Origin: Nitrospirota bacterium
GTDB taxonomy: Bacteria; Nitrospirota; Thermodesulfovibrionia; Thermodesulfovibrionales; UBA6898
DNA length: 33,444 bases
Assembly (NCBI GenBank): GCA_021814475.1
Contig: JAKAIE010000034.1
Span: 1 to 33,444 of the forward strand
Reading direction: 5' to 3'
Position 1 is the first letter of the stretch. Every line of letters begins with the position of its first letter. This document shows positions 1-9,009 of this stretch, piece by piece. The position numbers and the translations under genes were made by a program. The notes under the pieces were generated by a model. It did not search any database and was not told where the DNA came from. It saw only the letters and a program-made list of their open reading frames with translations.

Positions 1-120
1 AACGTCAGCCTTTCGGTCGAGCTGATCTCACCCATCGCGATGGAGAAGGAACTCCGCTTCGCGATCAGGGAGGGCGGCAGGACCGTCGGTGCAGGTGTCG
101 TGACTGAGGTACTGGAGTAA
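1..120 (+). CDS. tuf: Elongation factor Tu, C-terminal fragment (partial at left edge)
   Basis: The first 40 codons, in frame from base 1 to a TAA stop, encode the C-terminal beta-barrel end of EF-Tu, the GTPase that delivers aminoacyl-tRNA to the ribosome. The stretch shows the typical domain 3 ending: a [14 protein letters not shown] strand, then [15 protein letters not shown] and a short acidic tail. Its stop lies two bases before rpsJ, the classical str-to-S10 operon junction. Only the last tenth of the protein is visible, so the upstream part (GTPase domain) cannot be judged. Confidence 0.96.
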   Translation, partial: NVSLSVELISPIAMEKELRFAIREGGRTVGAGVVTEVLE

Positions 121-122
121 TC

Positions 123-428
123 GTGAATCAAAAAATAAGAATCAAGTTAAAGGCGTATGATCATCGGGTGCTGGATCAGTCTCTGCGGGAGATTGTGGAC
201 ACGGCGCGGAGAACAGGCGCGCGTGTTGCCGGACCGGTTCCCCTGCCTACGCATATCAGCAAGATAACCGTCCTCCGGTCGGTGCATGTAGACAAGAAAT
301 CCCGCGAGCAGTTCGAGATCCGCACACATAAAAGGCTTCTTGACATACACGATGCCACACCGCAGACGGTGGATGCGCTGATGAAGCTGGAGCTCGCTGC
401 GGGAGTTGATGTGGAGATAAAGCTATGA
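123..428 (+). CDS. rpsJ: 30S ribosomal protein S10
   Basis: S10 of 101 residues, the usual family length. It assembles into the head of the 30S subunit and, in the family, also acts with NusB in transcription antitermination. The conserved core [14 protein letters not shown] is at residues 12-25, and [12 protein letters not shown] follows around residues 32-43. The start is GTG at 123, two bases after the tuf stop. The 3' end overlaps rplC by four bases (ATGA), which suggests translational coupling. It is the first gene of the S10 cluster here, but no promoter is visible before it, so it is probably cotranscribed with tuf. Confidence 0.98.
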   Translation: MNQKIRIKLKAYDHRVLDQSLREIVDTARRTGARVAGPVPLPTHISKITVLRSVHVDKKSREQFEIRTHKRLLDIHDATPQTVDALMKLELAAGVDVEIKL

Positions 429-1039
429 CAGGTATTCTCGGCAGGAAGATAGGTATGACACAGGTCTACGATGAAAACGGCCGGATGTGGCCGGTAACCG
501 TCGTCGAGGCCGGACCCTGCTGCGTTGTCCAGGTGAAGACCCTCGAAAAAGACGGGTACGAAGCGGTGAAGGTCGGCTTCTCCGAGCAGAAGAAGGAGAA
601 GAACGTCACGAAGCCGATGCAGGGCGTTTTCAAGAAGGTGGGAGTGGGGGCATACAGACTTCTCAGGGAGTTCCCGATGGGAGATCTGAAGGTCGGTGAG
701 CTCCTGACGGTGGACAAGTTCAAGAAGGGTGATCGCGTGGCTGTCTCCGGAATCTCGAAGGGCAAGGGTTTCCAGGGCGTCATGAAGAGGCATAATTATG
801 CCGGTGGCCCGGGGTCGCATGGCTCTATGTTCAACAGGGCGCCGGGATCGATAGGTGCTAGCTCCTATCCCTCGCGGGTATGGAAGAACAAGGGCCTGCC
901 GGGGCATATGGGATCGGAGCGGGTGACGGTGAAAAATCTCTCCATTGTCGATGTGAGGGCGGAACAGAACCTCATCCTGATCCACGGTGCCGTTCCTGGG
1001 TCGAAGGGCACCTATCTCGAGATCAGAAAGGAAGACTAG
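425..1039 (+). CDS. rplC: 50S ribosomal protein L3
   Basis: L3 of 204 residues, an early-assembly 23S-binding protein whose long loop reaches towards the peptidyl-transferase centre. It opens with the typical [17 protein letters not shown] and carries the central GGPGSHGS and [13 protein letters not shown] motifs. In E. coli L3 the equivalent of that last motif carries the glutamine methylated by PrmB; here the position is histidine, so that modification is not expected. The start overlaps rpsJ by ATGA, and one base separates its stop from rplD. Confidence 0.98.
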   Translation: MTGILGRKIGMTQVYDENGRMWPVTVVEAGPCCVVQVKTLEKDGYEAVKVGFSEQKKEKNVTKPMQGVFKKVGVGAYRLLREFPMGDLKVGELLTVDKFKKGDRVAVSGISKGKGFQGVMKRHNYAGGPGSHGSMFNRAPGSIGASSYPSRVWKNKGLPGHMGSERVTVKNLSIVDVRAEQNLILIHGAVPGSKGTYLEIRKED

Positions 1040-1040
1040 G

Positions 1041-1670
1041 ATGCCGGAACTTGAAATAAAAGATAAGAATAATAAATCGGTCGGCAAGATTGCTCTGTCT
1101 GACGATGTCTTTGGTGTTACTGCCAAGCAGGGTGTCCTGCATAATGCAGTGGTGAATTTTCTGGCAAACCAGAGACAGGGTACGCATGCGACAAAGACAA
1201 AAGGTTTTGTCAGTGGCGGCGGGAAGAAGCCGTGGAAACAGAAGCATACCGGAAGGGCACGCGCCGGCAGCAGCCGTTCGCCGTTGTGGAGAGGGGGCGG
1301 TATTGTCTTCGGACCTCAGCCAAGGGATTACTCATATTCCTTGCCGAAGAAGGCCAGGAGGCTTGCCCTCAAGGCGGTGCTGTCCGGCAAGGTGGCCGAC
1401 GGAGAGGTGACGGTGATCGATAGTCTTCAGATCGACAAGCCGAGGACCAGAGACGTGGTATCGCTCTTGAAAAGTCTTTCAATTGACGGAAAGAGCACAC
1501 TGATCATTCTGCCGGAATACAGCAAGACGGTGATGCTGTCGGCAAGGAATATACCCGGAGTGTCAGTCCGTTGCGTGACTGACCTGAATTCATACGATAT
1601 TGCTGTGCACCACAGGCTGCTCATGACAAAGCAGGCTGCAGAAATGCTGTCGGAGGCGTCGAAGAAATGA
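1041..1670 (+). CDS. rplD: 50S ribosomal protein L4
   Basis: L4 of 209 residues. The frame is open further upstream (from 987), but ATG at 1041 lies just after the rplC stop and gives the usual start [11 protein letters not shown]. The Gly/Lys/Arg-rich tentacle that lines the exit tunnel is present ([19 protein letters not shown], about residues 66-84). In enterobacteria L4 is also the S10-operon autoregulator; nothing here shows whether it has that role. The 3' end overlaps rplW by ATGA. Confidence 0.97.
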   Translation: MPELEIKDKNNKSVGKIALSDDVFGVTAKQGVLHNAVVNFLANQRQGTHATKTKGFVSGGGKKPWKQKHTGRARAGSSRSPLWRGGGIVFGPQPRDYSYSLPKKARRLALKAVLSGKVADGEVTVIDSLQIDKPRTRDVVSLLKSLSIDGKSTLIILPEYSKTVMLSARNIPGVSVRCVTDLNSYDIAVHHRLLMTKQAAEMLSEASKK

Positions 1671-1957
1671 AGAGCGTTTACTCCATCATAAAAAAACCGC
1701 TGTTTACCGAAAAGGGAAACGCCCTCAAGGAAAGCGAGAACAAGATCCTTGTCGAAGTCGAGAGGGATTCGAATAAGCTTGAAATAAAGAAGGCTGTCGA
1801 GGAGATCTTCAAGGTGAAGGTCGAGAAGGTGGCGACGGTGAAGGTCCACGGGAAGTGGAAGAGGTACGGGAAGTTTATAGGCAAGAGGCCTGACAGGAAA
1901 AAAGCGGTCATTACCCTCAAACAGGGTGAAAAACTAGATTTCATTGAAGGTGTATAA
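1667..1957 (+). CDS. rplW: 50S ribosomal protein L23
   Basis: L23 of 96 residues, located at the polypeptide exit, where trigger factor and SRP dock in the family. The first residues ([11 protein letters not shown]) and the segment [14 protein letters not shown] are typical. It starts with ATG inside the rplD stop (ATGA) and its TAA stop shares one base with the rplB start (TAATG), so the rplD-rplW-rplB stretch looks tightly coupled. Confidence 0.98.
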   Translation: MKSVYSIIKKPLFTEKGNALKESENKILVEVERDSNKLEIKKAVEEIFKVKVEKVATVKVHGKWKRYGKFIGKRPDRKKAVITLKQGEKLDFIEGV

Positions 1958-2775
1958 TGGGAATAAAAAAATATAATCCGACGTCCCCTGGTAAGAGATT
2001 CCGTACGGTCATGGACTATGCGGAGGTTACGACAACGACCCCGGTAAAGGCGCTTCTGAAGCCGCTGAAGAAGACGGGCGGAAGAAACAATACCGGCTGC
2101 GTCACCGCCTGGCAGCGTGGCGGCGGCAACAAGAAGAAGTATCGGATGATCGATTTCAAGAGGGATAAGGCAGGTGTTCCAGCTGTGGTCGCGACGATCG
2201 AATATGATCCGAACAGGTCTGCGCGGATCGCGCTTCTCAGCTACCGGGACGGCGACAAGAGATATATAATCCTTCCTGCCGGTCTGACGGTTGGTGAGGA
2301 GGTTGTGTCCGGGAAAGGGGCGGAAATCAAGGTGGGGAATGCCCTTCCACTGAGTGATATCCCCTTGGGTACCTTTATCCATAATGTGGAACTGAGGCCC
2401 GGCCAGGGGGCAAAGATGGTGCGGAGCGCCGGCTCATCTGCCCAGTTGATCGCGAAGGACGAGGATTATGTACAGGTGAAGGTTGCATCCGGTGAAGTCA
2501 GGCGGATACCAGCGAAATGCATGGCGACGGTGGGACAGGTGGGCAACGCCGAGCACGAGAACGTATCTTTCGGGAAGGCCGGCAGAAGCAGATGGGTCGG
2601 CAAGAGGCCGCATGTCAGAGGCGTTGCCATGAACCCGATAGATCATCCGCTGGGCGGCGGCGAGGGCAGAAGTTCCGGAGGCAGGCCGCCATGCACACCG
2701 TGGGGTAAGCCCGAAGGCATCAAAACGAGAAACAACAAAAGAACTGATATGTATATCGTGAAGAGGAGGAAGTAA
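1957..2775 (+). CDS. rplB: 50S ribosomal protein L2
   Basis: L2 of 272 residues, full length. It is a highly conserved 23S-binding protein needed for subunit association and peptidyl-transferase assembly. The N-terminal [13 protein letters not shown], the central RNA-binding barrel, and the C-terminal [22 protein letters not shown] region with the conserved histidine near the catalytic centre are all present. It starts at the ATG that overlaps the rplW stop. rpsS follows after two bases. Confidence 0.98.
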   Translation: MGIKKYNPTSPGKRFRTVMDYAEVTTTTPVKALLKPLKKTGGRNNTGCVTAWQRGGGNKKKYRMIDFKRDKAGVPAVVATIEYDPNRSARIALLSYRDGDKRYIILPAGLTVGEEVVSGKGAEIKVGNALPLSDIPLGTFIHNVELRPGQGAKMVRSAGSSAQLIAKDEDYVQVKVASGEVRRIPAKCMATVGQVGNAEHENVSFGKAGRSRWVGKRPHVRGVAMNPIDHPLGGGEGRSSGGRPPCTPWGKPEGIKTRNNKRTDMYIVKRRK

Positions 2776-2777
2776 CC

Positions 2778-3059
2778 TTGCCGCGTTCGCTAAAAAAGGG
2801 CCCGTTTGTTGATGAGAAACTGATGAAGAAGGTTCAGGAGAGTATCGCATCAGGCGAGAAGAAGCTGATCAAGACATGGTCACGGCGGTCGATGATACTC
2901 CCGGAATTCATAGGGTATACGTTCGCAGTGCACAACGGCAAGAAGTTTATACCGGTGTATGTCACGGAAAATATGGTGGGTCACAAGCTCGGAGAATTTT
3001 CACCGACGAGAACCTTCAAGGGCCATGCCGGCTCAGGGAAGACTACTTCAGTAAGGTAA
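2778..3059 (+). CDS. rpsS: 30S ribosomal protein S19
   Basis: S19 of 93 residues, a 30S head protein that contacts S13 and the large subunit. It has the typical [13 protein letters not shown] start and the conserved [16 protein letters not shown] near residues 70-85. The start codon is TTG at 2778, supported by an AGGAGG Shine-Dalgarno at 2764-2769. TTG starts recur in this cluster (rpsC, secY, rpsM). Confidence 0.98.
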   Translation: MPRSLKKGPFVDEKLMKKVQESIASGEKKLIKTWSRRSMILPEFIGYTFAVHNGKKFIPVYVTENMVGHKLGEFSPTRTFKGHAGSGKTTSVR

Positions 3060-3071
3060 AGGGTTATCCAG

Positions 3072-3407
3072 ATGGATTCAAATGCAAAAGTGAAATATGT
3101 GAGAGTGACCCCAAGAAAGGCGCGGCGGGTTGTCGACCTGATCAGGGGAAAGAAAGCCGGAGAGGCATTGCTGTCGCTGAAGTTTATGCCCTATGGCGGC
3201 GCGCGTGTCATCGAAAAGATTCTGAAGTCCGCGATGTCGAACGCGGAACAGAAGAATGCCAATGTAGATTCGGAGGCCTTGGTTATCAGCAGGGCGTGTG
3301 TGGACCAGGGTTCGACCATGAAACGCGTCGAACAGCGTTCCATGGGCAGGGCAAATATGATAAAGAAAAGGACCTGTCATATCACTCTGATATTGACAGA
3401 AAAATAA
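3072..3407 (+). CDS. rplV: 50S ribosomal protein L22
   Basis: L22 of 111 residues, with an extended beta-hairpin that lines the exit tunnel. The N-terminal region [18 protein letters not shown] and the C-terminal [19 protein letters not shown] are diagnostic. It begins with ATG at 3072, 12 bases after rpsS, and ends 13 bases before rpsC. The large out-of-frame open frame from 2876 that spans rpsS and this gene is a shadow. Confidence 0.98.
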   Translation: MDSNAKVKYVRVTPRKARRVVDLIRGKKAGEALLSLKFMPYGGARVIEKILKSAMSNAEQKNANVDSEALVISRACVDQGSTMKRVEQRSMGRANMIKKRTCHITLILTEK

Positions 3408-3420
3408 TCAGGAGGACACT

Positions 3421-4083
3421 TTGGGCCAGAAGACGCACCCTACCGGTATAAGATTGGGCATCACAAGAACCTGGGATTCGAGATGGTACCTGAATAAGGG
3501 CTATTCGGACCAGCTTCTCCAGGACATTGCGATCCGCAAGGAGATCAAGGCGAAGCTGTTCCATGCAGGGGTCTCGAGGATCGAGATTGAGAGAGCCGGG
3601 CAGAAGATCCGGGTTATCATCCATACGGCGAGGCCCGGAATCATTATCGGGAAGAAGGGTGCCGAAGTCGAGAAGCTCCGCAAGGACATCGAGTTGATGA
3701 GCGGCAGGCAGGTAGCAGTTGACATCAAGGAAATCCGCAAGCCGGAGATAGATGCCCAGCTGGTTGCCGAGAATATAGCGCTTCAACTAGAAAAGAGGGT
3801 TGCATTCAGACGCGCGATGAAGAAGTCAGTGGCGTCTGCGTTGCGGTTCGGGGCGCAAGGGATCAAGATCGCGTGCGCAGGTCGGCTTGCGGGCGCAGAG
3901 ATTGCGAGGACTGAATGGTATCGCGAGGGCAGGGTTCCCCTCCATACGTTCAGGGCGGATATAAACTATGGCTTCGCCGAGGCGAGGACTACATATGGCA
4001 TAATCGGCGTGAAGGTCTGGGTCTATACGGGTGAGATACTGCCTGAAGTGGTGAGACCCGCGGCTGAAGCCGCTGCGATATAA
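3421..4083 (+). CDS. rpsC: 30S ribosomal protein S3
   Basis: S3 of 220 residues, part of the mRNA entry tunnel and its helicase activity. The KH-type RNA-binding loop [15 protein letters not shown] is at about residues 74-88, preceded by the typical [13 protein letters not shown] start. The start is TTG at 3421 with AGGAGG at 3410-3415. The C-terminal domain contains the usual [20 protein letters not shown] segment. rplP follows after 13 bases. Confidence 0.98.
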   Translation: MGQKTHPTGIRLGITRTWDSRWYLNKGYSDQLLQDIAIRKEIKAKLFHAGVSRIEIERAGQKIRVIIHTARPGIIIGKKGAEVEKLRKDIELMSGRQVAVDIKEIRKPEIDAQLVAENIALQLEKRVAFRRAMKKSVASALRFGAQGIKIACAGRLAGAEIARTEWYREGRVPLHTFRADINYGFAEARTTYGIIGVKVWVYTGEILPEVVRPAAEAAAI

Positions 4084-4096
4084 GAGGTTTTGTGTT

Positions 4097-4516
4097 ATGT
4101 TAATGCCCAAGAAAGTTAAGTTCAGAAAGATGCAGAAGGGGAACATGAACGGCAAGGCGTACACCGGCTCAGAGGTTTCCTTCGGCGAGTTCGGGTTGAA
4201 GGCGATGGAGCCTGGCTGGATAACCTCCCGCCAGATTGAGGCTGCCAGAATCGCGATCAACCGCCACGTCAAAAGGGGTTGCAAGGTCTGGATTCGAATC
4301 TTCCCGGATAAACCGATCACGAAGAAGCCGGCCGAGACCAGAATGGGTAAGGGAAAAGGCGCACCCGAGTACTGGGTGGCGGTTGTCAAGCCCGGAAGGG
4401 TCATCTACGAGATGTCCGGCGTAAACGAGACGGTTGCAAAGGAAGCATTGAGGCTGGCTTCTCACAAGCTTCCCCTTTCGACCAAGTTTGTCAGGAGGGA
4501 GGAGAACGTCATATGA
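4097..4516 (+). CDS. rplP: 50S ribosomal protein L16
   Basis: L16 of 139 residues, which contacts the A-site tRNA elbow and 5S/23S rRNA. It has the typical start [15 protein letters not shown], the central [17 protein letters not shown] loop (about residues 77-101) and the C-terminal [18 protein letters not shown] at 4097 is preferred; a second ATG two codons on is the only close alternative. The stop overlaps the rpmC start (ATGA). Confidence 0.98.
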   Translation: MLMPKKVKFRKMQKGNMNGKAYTGSEVSFGEFGLKAMEPGWITSRQIEAARIAINRHVKRGCKVWIRIFPDKPITKKPAETRMGKGKGAPEYWVAVVKPGRVIYEMSGVNETVAKEALRLASHKLPLSTKFVRREENVI

Positions 4517-4710
4517 AGATGGCCGAACTAAGAGAGGTAAGCGCAGACGAGCTCCTCAAGAAGGAGCAGGACATGAGGAAAGAGCTGTTCAACCTCAGGT
4601 TTCAGAAGGCTACGGGGGAGATTGAAAACCCGATGCGCATCAGGGCGCTGCGGAAGGATATAGCCCGGGTACTTACGGTGCTGACCGAAAAGCAGCAGAA
4701 AAATGCATGA
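4513..4710 (+). CDS. rpmC: 50S ribosomal protein L29
   Basis: L29 of 65 residues, a small two-helix hairpin protein beside L23 at the exit site. The sequence has the expected helix-turn-helix form with [18 protein letters not shown] in the middle and [15 protein letters not shown] as the second helix. It starts by ATGA overlap with rplP; a second ATG two codons later is also possible. rpsQ follows after 34 bases. Confidence 0.96.
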   Translation: MKMAELREVSADELLKKEQDMRKELFNLRFQKATGEIENPMRIRALRKDIARVLTVLTEKQQKNA

Positions 4711-4744
4711 TATCCGTACAACACACTAGATCTGGAAGGTAAAG

Positions 4745-5005
4745 ATGGCAGACAAGGTTTATACAGGCAAGGTGGTAAGCAACAAGATGGAAAAGACGGT
4801 CGTCGTTGCGGTGACGCGACAGTACCAGCATCCCATGTACAAGAAGACCGTAAAGAAAGTGACGAAATTCAAGGCGCACGATGCCGGGAATGCATGTCAG
4901 ATCGGTGACGATGTCAAGATCATCGAGACACGGCCGGTCAGCAAAGACAAGCGGTGGCTTGTCCTTGACATCATGAACAAACCGCAAAGGAGCAGCGAAA
5001 AATGA
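4745..5005 (+). CDS. rpsQ: 30S ribosomal protein S17
   Basis: S17 of 86 residues, an OB-fold primary 16S rRNA-binding protein. It has the typical [18 protein letters not shown] start, a [10 protein letters not shown] segment, and [17 protein letters not shown] in the C-terminal half. A GGAAGG ribosome-binding site precedes the ATG. The stop overlaps rplN by ATGA. Confidence 0.98.
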   Translation: MADKVYTGKVVSNKMEKTVVVAVTRQYQHPMYKKTVKKVTKFKAHDAGNACQIGDDVKIIETRPVSKDKRWLVLDIMNKPQRSSEK

Positions 5006-5370
5006 TTCAGCTCAGGAGCATGCTTGAAGTAGCAGACAACTCTGGTGCGAAGAAGGTCCAGTGTGTCAAGGTCCTCGGCGGATCCCAGAGGCGGTATGCA
5101 CGGCTTGGCGATGTTGTTGTCGTGAGCGTCAAGGAGGCACTTCCTGATAGCAATATCAAGAAGGGGTCTGTGACGAAGGCGGTTGTCGTGCGCACGAAGA
5201 GAGAGGCGAAGCGGCCCGATGGTTCATATATCCGGTTTGACCAGAACGCGGTGGTTCTTATCAATGCCCAGGGTGAGCCTGTCGGGACGAGAATCTTTGG
5301 CCCGGTTGCACGCGAACTGCGGTGGCGGGATTATATGAAGATCATTTCGCTTGCGCCAGAGGTCCTTTAG
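5002..5370 (+). CDS. rplN: 50S ribosomal protein L14
   Basis: L14 of 122 residues, the standard length. It forms part of the B5/B8 intersubunit bridges. It starts [19 protein letters not shown], the family signature, and ends with the conserved GPVARELR and [11 protein letters not shown]. It is coupled to rpsQ by ATGA. The stop TAG is immediately followed by GAGG, which serves as the ribosome-binding site of rplX. Confidence 0.99.
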   Translation: MIQLRSMLEVADNSGAKKVQCVKVLGGSQRRYARLGDVVVVSVKEALPDSNIKKGSVTKAVVVRTKREAKRPDGSYIRFDQNAVVLINAQGEPVGTRIFGPVARELRWRDYMKIISLAPEVL

Positions 5371-5378
5371 GAGGAAAC

Positions 5379-5696
5379 ATGAGCTTGGATATAAAGAAAG
5401 AAGATACAGTGCATGTCCTTACCGGCAAGTACAAGGGGAAAACGGGCAGAGTGCTGAATGTCGATAAAGGCGATGGCCGGGTGCTGGTCGAAAAGATCAA
5501 TATTATCAAGAAACACATGAAGCCGAACAAGACATATTCTCAGGGCGGCATTATTGAAAGAGAAGCGCCTATTCAACGGTCTAATGTCATGCTGGTATGT
5601 CCGAAATGCGGCAAGCCGACAAAGATAGGGGCAACGGTCGTTCAGGGCGGCGAGAAGCACCGGACATGCAAAAAATGTAAGGAGGTCATTGACTGA
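5379..5696 (+). CDS. rplX: 50S ribosomal protein L24, zinc-motif form
   Basis: L24 of 105 residues, an assembly-initiator protein at the exit tunnel. The frame is open from 5322, but ATG at 5379, just behind a GAGGA site after the rplN stop, gives the usual KOW-domain start ([17 protein letters not shown]). The C-terminal part contains CPKC and CKKC pairs about 20 residues apart, a four-Cys arrangement likely to bind zinc. Many L24 proteins have lost one or both pairs. Confidence 0.97.
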   Translation: MSLDIKKEDTVHVLTGKYKGKTGRVLNVDKGDGRVLVEKINIIKKHMKPNKTYSQGGIIEREAPIQRSNVMLVCPKCGKPTKIGATVVQGGEKHRTCKKCKEVID

Positions 5697-5698
5697 GA

Positions 5699-6244
5699 AT
5701 GGCTGCTCCAAGGATGAGAGAAAGATACCAGAAAGAGATTATCCCTGCGATGATGAAGGATTTTGCGTATAACAACATCATGCAGGTGCCGAAGATACAG
5801 AAGATCGTGCTGAATGTGGGACTGGGAGAGGCGATATCTAATATCAAGCTCCTCGAGGCGGCCCAGAAGGAACTCGGCATGATCACCGGGCAAAAGGCCG
5901 TGACGACGAAGGCCAAGAAGTCGATCGCGACGTTCAAGCTCAGGCAGGGAATGCCGATCGGGTGCAAGGTCACCCTGAGAGGCACTGCCATGTATGAGTT
6001 TCTCGATAGGCTTATCACGATTGCACTGCCCCGGATACGCGACTTTAGAGGGGTATCCGGAAAGTCGTTTGACGGCAGGGGTAATTATGCACTTGGGATT
6101 AGGGAACAATTTATATTTCCTGAGATAGATTACGACAAAGTGGAGATGGTGCACGGACTGGACGTTATCGTCTGTACATCCGCGGAAACAGACAAGGAAA
6201 GCAAGGCGCTTTTGCGCTATTTCGGCATTCCTTTCAGAAATTAG
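5699..6244 (+). CDS. rplE: 50S ribosomal protein L5
   Basis: L5 of 181 residues, which binds 5S rRNA and contacts P-site tRNA. Typical segments are [16 protein letters not shown] (about residues 24-39), [24 protein letters not shown], and the C-terminal [18 protein letters not shown] at 5699 lies two bases after the rplX stop. rpsN follows after 12 bases. Confidence 0.98.
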   Translation: MAAPRMRERYQKEIIPAMMKDFAYNNIMQVPKIQKIVLNVGLGEAISNIKLLEAAQKELGMITGQKAVTTKAKKSIATFKLRQGMPIGCKVTLRGTAMYEFLDRLITIALPRIRDFRGVSGKSFDGRGNYALGIREQFIFPEIDYDKVEMVHGLDVIVCTSAETDKESKALLRYFGIPFRN

Positions 6245-6256
6245 AGGGGTACTTCA

Positions 6257-6442
6257 ATGGCAAAGACGTGCATGATCGAAAAGTCGAAGCGGCCGCCCAA
6301 GTTCGGTGTCCGGGCTCACAACCGGTGCAAGGTGTGCGGCAGGCCGAGAGGCTATCTCAGACAGTTTGGCATGTGCCGCATATGTTTCAGGACCCTGTCC
6401 CTTCGCGGACAGATTCCTGGTGTGACAAAGTCAAGCTGGTAG
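6257..6442 (+). CDS. rpsN: 30S ribosomal protein S14, type Z (zinc-binding)
   Basis: S14 of the short zinc form, 61 residues. Two CxxC pairs (CKVC around residues 24-27 and CRIC around 40-43) form the zinc site of the type Z family, which sits in the 30S head. The C-terminal [13 protein letters not shown] is typical. Its place between rplE and rpsH is the standard spc order. Confidence 0.98.
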   Translation: MAKTCMIEKSKRPPKFGVRAHNRCKVCGRPRGYLRQFGMCRICFRTLSLRGQIPGVTKSSW

Positions 6443-6465
6443 TATAACCGACAGGGAGGATTTTG

Positions 6466-6861
6466 ATGTTAACGGACCCGATAGCAGATATGCTTACAAG
6501 AATAAGAAACGCAGCCATGATCAAGGCCGAAAAGGTTGATGTGCCGGCCTCGCGCCTGAAGCTCGAGATCGCCAAGTTGCTGAAGGAAGAGGGCTTCATC
6601 AGGGCATATAAGATATTGAAGGACAAAAAACAGGGTATTCTGAGGATCACGCTGAAGTATGCGGGTGACAACACACCGATGATATCAGGCATCAAGCGTA
6701 TCAGCAAGCCCGGCAGAAGAGTGTACGCTGGCAAGGACGAGATTCCGAACGTCATGGGGGGGGTCGGCATTTCGATCCTCTCGACGTCCAAGGGTATCTT
6801 TGTCGACAAGACCTGCAAGCGGGAGAATGTCGGTGGAGAAATACTCTGCTACGTGTGGTAA
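6466..6861 (+). CDS. rpsH: 30S ribosomal protein S8
   Basis: S8 of 131 residues, a primary 16S-binding protein that in E. coli also represses the spc operon. The start [16 protein letters not shown] and the C-terminal GGEILCYVW are diagnostic. A TTG three bases upstream (6463) is in frame, but GGGAGGA at 6454-6460 leaves only two bases before it and five before ATG 6466, so I chose the ATG. Confidence 0.97.
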   Translation: MLTDPIADMLTRIRNAAMIKAEKVDVPASRLKLEIAKLLKEEGFIRAYKILKDKKQGILRITLKYAGDNTPMISGIKRISKPGRRVYAGKDEIPNVMGGVGISILSTSKGIFVDKTCKRENVGGEILCYVW

Positions 6862-6873
6862 AGGAGAGCACTA

Positions 6874-7416
6874 ATGTCGAGAATTGGTAAAAAACCTGTC
6901 GAGATACCTGCCGGAGTGAATGTCACACTCGCAGGGAACAGCATAAAAGTAAAGGGGCCGAAGGGGGAGCTTGGGTGGGATTTCCCTCTGGGCACCAGTC
7001 TATCGGTGAAAGACAACGCCATCGTCATCGCCAGAAACGATGATGAGAAGAAGACGCGGGCGCTTCACGGCCTGACACGGAGCCTGGTTTCCAATATGGT
7101 CGACGGAGTGACAAAGGGATATCAGAGGGTTCTTGATATCGTCGGCGTCGGGTACAGGGCCCAGGTCCAGGGCACCAAATTGGTGATGACCCTTGGGTAC
7201 TCGCACCCCGTGGAGTTTCAACTGCCTGACGGGATTGCGGCCTCCGTTGACCAGAAGCAGACGCAGATTACGCTAAATGGAATCGACAAGCAGAAGATCG
7301 GCCAGGTAGCCGCGAACCTCAGGTCGCTCAGGAGTCCGGATGCGTATAAAGGCAAGGGTGTGCGTTATTCAGGCGAGCGTTTGAAGCTCAAAGTGGGTAA
7401 AACAGGTAAAAAATAA
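6874..7416 (+). CDS. rplF: 50S ribosomal protein L6
   Basis: L6 of 180 residues with two similar alpha/beta domains, located near the sarcin-ricin loop where translation GTPases bind. It starts SRIGKKPVEIPAGVNV and ends with the conserved RSPDAYKGKGVRYSGE segment and a basic tail. A 51-base spacer with no recognisable structure separates it from rplR. Confidence 0.98.
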   Translation: MSRIGKKPVEIPAGVNVTLAGNSIKVKGPKGELGWDFPLGTSLSVKDNAIVIARNDDEKKTRALHGLTRSLVSNMVDGVTKGYQRVLDIVGVGYRAQVQGTKLVMTLGYSHPVEFQLPDGIAASVDQKQTQITLNGIDKQKIGQVAANLRSLRSPDAYKGKGVRYSGERLKLKVGKTGKK

Positions 7417-7467
7417 CGTCGCGCGGGGACGAGCATATCGCCCCCGGTGAATGATCCGTAGGAGGTC

Positions 7468-7833
7468 ATGTTGTCCAGGACGAGGGAAGTAGGAAGACAG
7501 AGAAGACACGAACGCATAAGAAAAACGGTGACCGGCACGGCGGCACGGCCGCGGCTGTCCGTATACAGGAGCCTTAACAATATTTATGCGCAGGTAATCG
7601 ACGACGCGAGCGGAACGACGGTCGCTGCGGCTTCAAGCCTTGACAGTTCGATGCGCGCGATGGAGCAGCATAAGGGTAACAGCAAGACAGCCCGCGAAGT
7701 AGGACTTCTGATCGCGAGCAGGGCGAAGGAAAAGGGAGTCAGCAAGGTGGTCTTCGACAGAAGCGGGTACCTCTATCACGGAAGGATCAAGGCCCTTGCG
7801 GAGGCAGCCCGGGAAGCCGGACTGGAATTTTAG
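7468..7833 (+). CDS. rplR: 50S ribosomal protein L18
   Basis: L18 of 121 residues, which binds 5S rRNA with L5. The segments [20 protein letters not shown] and [26 protein letters not shown] are typical. The ATG at 7468 is preceded very closely by AGGAGG, and a TTG one codon later is an equally placed alternative that would shorten the protein by one residue. Confidence 0.98.
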   Translation: MLSRTREVGRQRRHERIRKTVTGTAARPRLSVYRSLNNIYAQVIDDASGTTVAAASSLDSSMRAMEQHKGNSKTAREVGLLIASRAKEKGVSKVVFDRSGYLYHGRIKALAEAAREAGLEF

Positions 7834-7862
7834 AATGACTGAAACAGGTTCAAGGAGGTAAG

Positions 7863-8372
7863 GTGGCAAGGATCAATCCGGAAGGACTGAATTTAAAAGA
7901 CAAGGTGGTCTTCATCAATAGAGTCGCCAAGGTCGTCAAGGGCGGTCGCAGGTTTTCCTTTAGTGCGCTTGTTGTCGTCGGGGACGGCGAAGGTACAGTG
8001 GGCATCGGGAAGGGAAAGGCGTCGGAAGTTCCCGAGGCGATACGGAAGGCGGTAGAGCAGGCGAAGAAGTCTCTGCTGAAATTTCCTATGAAGGAGGGGA
8101 CTATCCCTCACCGGATTATTGGCAAATACAGCGGTGGTACCGTGATCATGAACCCGGCGCCAAAGGGGACCGGGCTGATTGCAGGGGGCGCTGTCCGCGC
8201 AATACTGGAAGTTTCGGGGGTGCAGGATATTGTTGCCAAGTCTCTCGGCAACCACAACCCCTTTAATACGGTCCATGCCACGATAGACGGTCTTACCGGA
8301 TTGAAGGATCCCGAGTATATCGTGAAGCTGCGCGGCAAGGGTGAGGAAGAGGTACAGGAGGCGAATACCTAA
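7863..8372 (+). CDS. rpsE: 30S ribosomal protein S5
   Basis: S5 of 169 residues, a decoding-accuracy protein at the mRNA entry side. The double-stranded RNA-binding half carries [18 protein letters not shown] and [14 protein letters not shown], and the second half has [15 protein letters not shown] and [12 protein letters not shown]. The start is GTG at 7863 with AAGGAGGT directly upstream. The stop TAA shares its last base with the rpmD start (TAATG). Confidence 0.98.
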   Translation: MARINPEGLNLKDKVVFINRVAKVVKGGRRFSFSALVVVGDGEGTVGIGKGKASEVPEAIRKAVEQAKKSLLKFPMKEGTIPHRIIGKYSGGTVIMNPAPKGTGLIAGGAVRAILEVSGVQDIVAKSLGNHNPFNTVHATIDGLTGLKDPEYIVKLRGKGEEEVQEANT

Positions 8373-8551
8373 TGCTCAGGATTGTACTGAAAAAGGGATA
8401 CATCGGCATTCCGGATAAACAGCGCAAGACCCTGGAGGCCCTTGGATTAAAGAGGATCGGCACATCGGTAACGCGCGAGGATAACCGGGCGCTTCAGGGA
8501 ATGCTGACGAAGGTAGCCCATCTGGTTGCTGTCGAAAAGGTAACGGAATAG
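8372..8551 (+). CDS. rpmD: 50S ribosomal protein L30
   Basis: A 59-residue frame translated directly from the sequence. It begins [20 protein letters not shown], followed by LEALGLKRIGTSVTRED, which is the L30 ferredoxin-like small protein with its central family signature. It overlaps the rpsE stop by one base (TAATG) and lies 17 bases before rplO. L30 is absent from some bacterial lineages; here it is intact. Confidence 0.95.
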   Translation: MLRIVLKKGYIGIPDKQRKTLEALGLKRIGTSVTREDNRALQGMLTKVAHLVAVEKVTE

Positions 8552-8568
8552 CTGGAGGTTAATTACAA

Positions 8569-9009
8569 ATGAAGATAGAGGACATAAAACCTGCTGAAGG
8601 GAGCAGAAAGAAGAGCAAGAGGGTAGGCAGGGGCGTCGGTTCCGGCCATGGGAAGACCTCCTGCAAGGGGCACAAGGGACAGAAGGCTCGCTCTGGCGGG
8701 ACTGTCGGTCTTGGTTTTGAGGGCGGACAGATGCCTTTGCAGCGGAGGGTGCCGAAGCGCGGCTTTACCAATATTCACGGTAAGTCGTATGCTACGATCA
8801 ATCTCGACAGGATCAACGCCCTGCAGGGAGTTGATGTGGTGACACCCGAGATTCTTATGGAGAAGAGGATCATAAAGGACATGAAAGACGGGCTGAAGGT
8901 GCTCGGCAGCGGAAAGATAGAGCGCGCTATTACTGTCAGGGCAAAGGCTTTCAGCGCATCTGCAAAGGATAAGATCGCCGCTGTGGGCGGCAAGGCAGAG
9001 GTGTTGTAA
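8569..9009 (+). CDS. rplO: 50S ribosomal protein L15
   Basis: L15 of 146 residues, a late assembly protein with a long basic N-terminal extension. The sequence shows the Gly/Lys/Arg-rich region ([20 protein letters not shown]) and the motif [18 protein letters not shown]. The stop at 9007-9009 is immediately followed by the TTG start of secY with no spacer, the usual ribosomal-protein/translocon junction. Confidence 0.98.
   Translation: MKIEDIKPAEGSRKKSKRVGRGVGSGHGKTSCKGHKGQKARSGGTVGLGFEGGQMPLQRRVPKRGFTNIHGKSYATINLDRINALQGVDVVTPEILMEKRIIKDMKDGLKVLGSGKIERAITVRAKAFSASAKDKIAAVGGKAEVL

Noticed and set aside
6463..6465. TTG as the rpsH start
   Set aside because: It leaves only two bases after the Shine-Dalgarno, while the ATG three bases later has normal spacing and the family start sequence.
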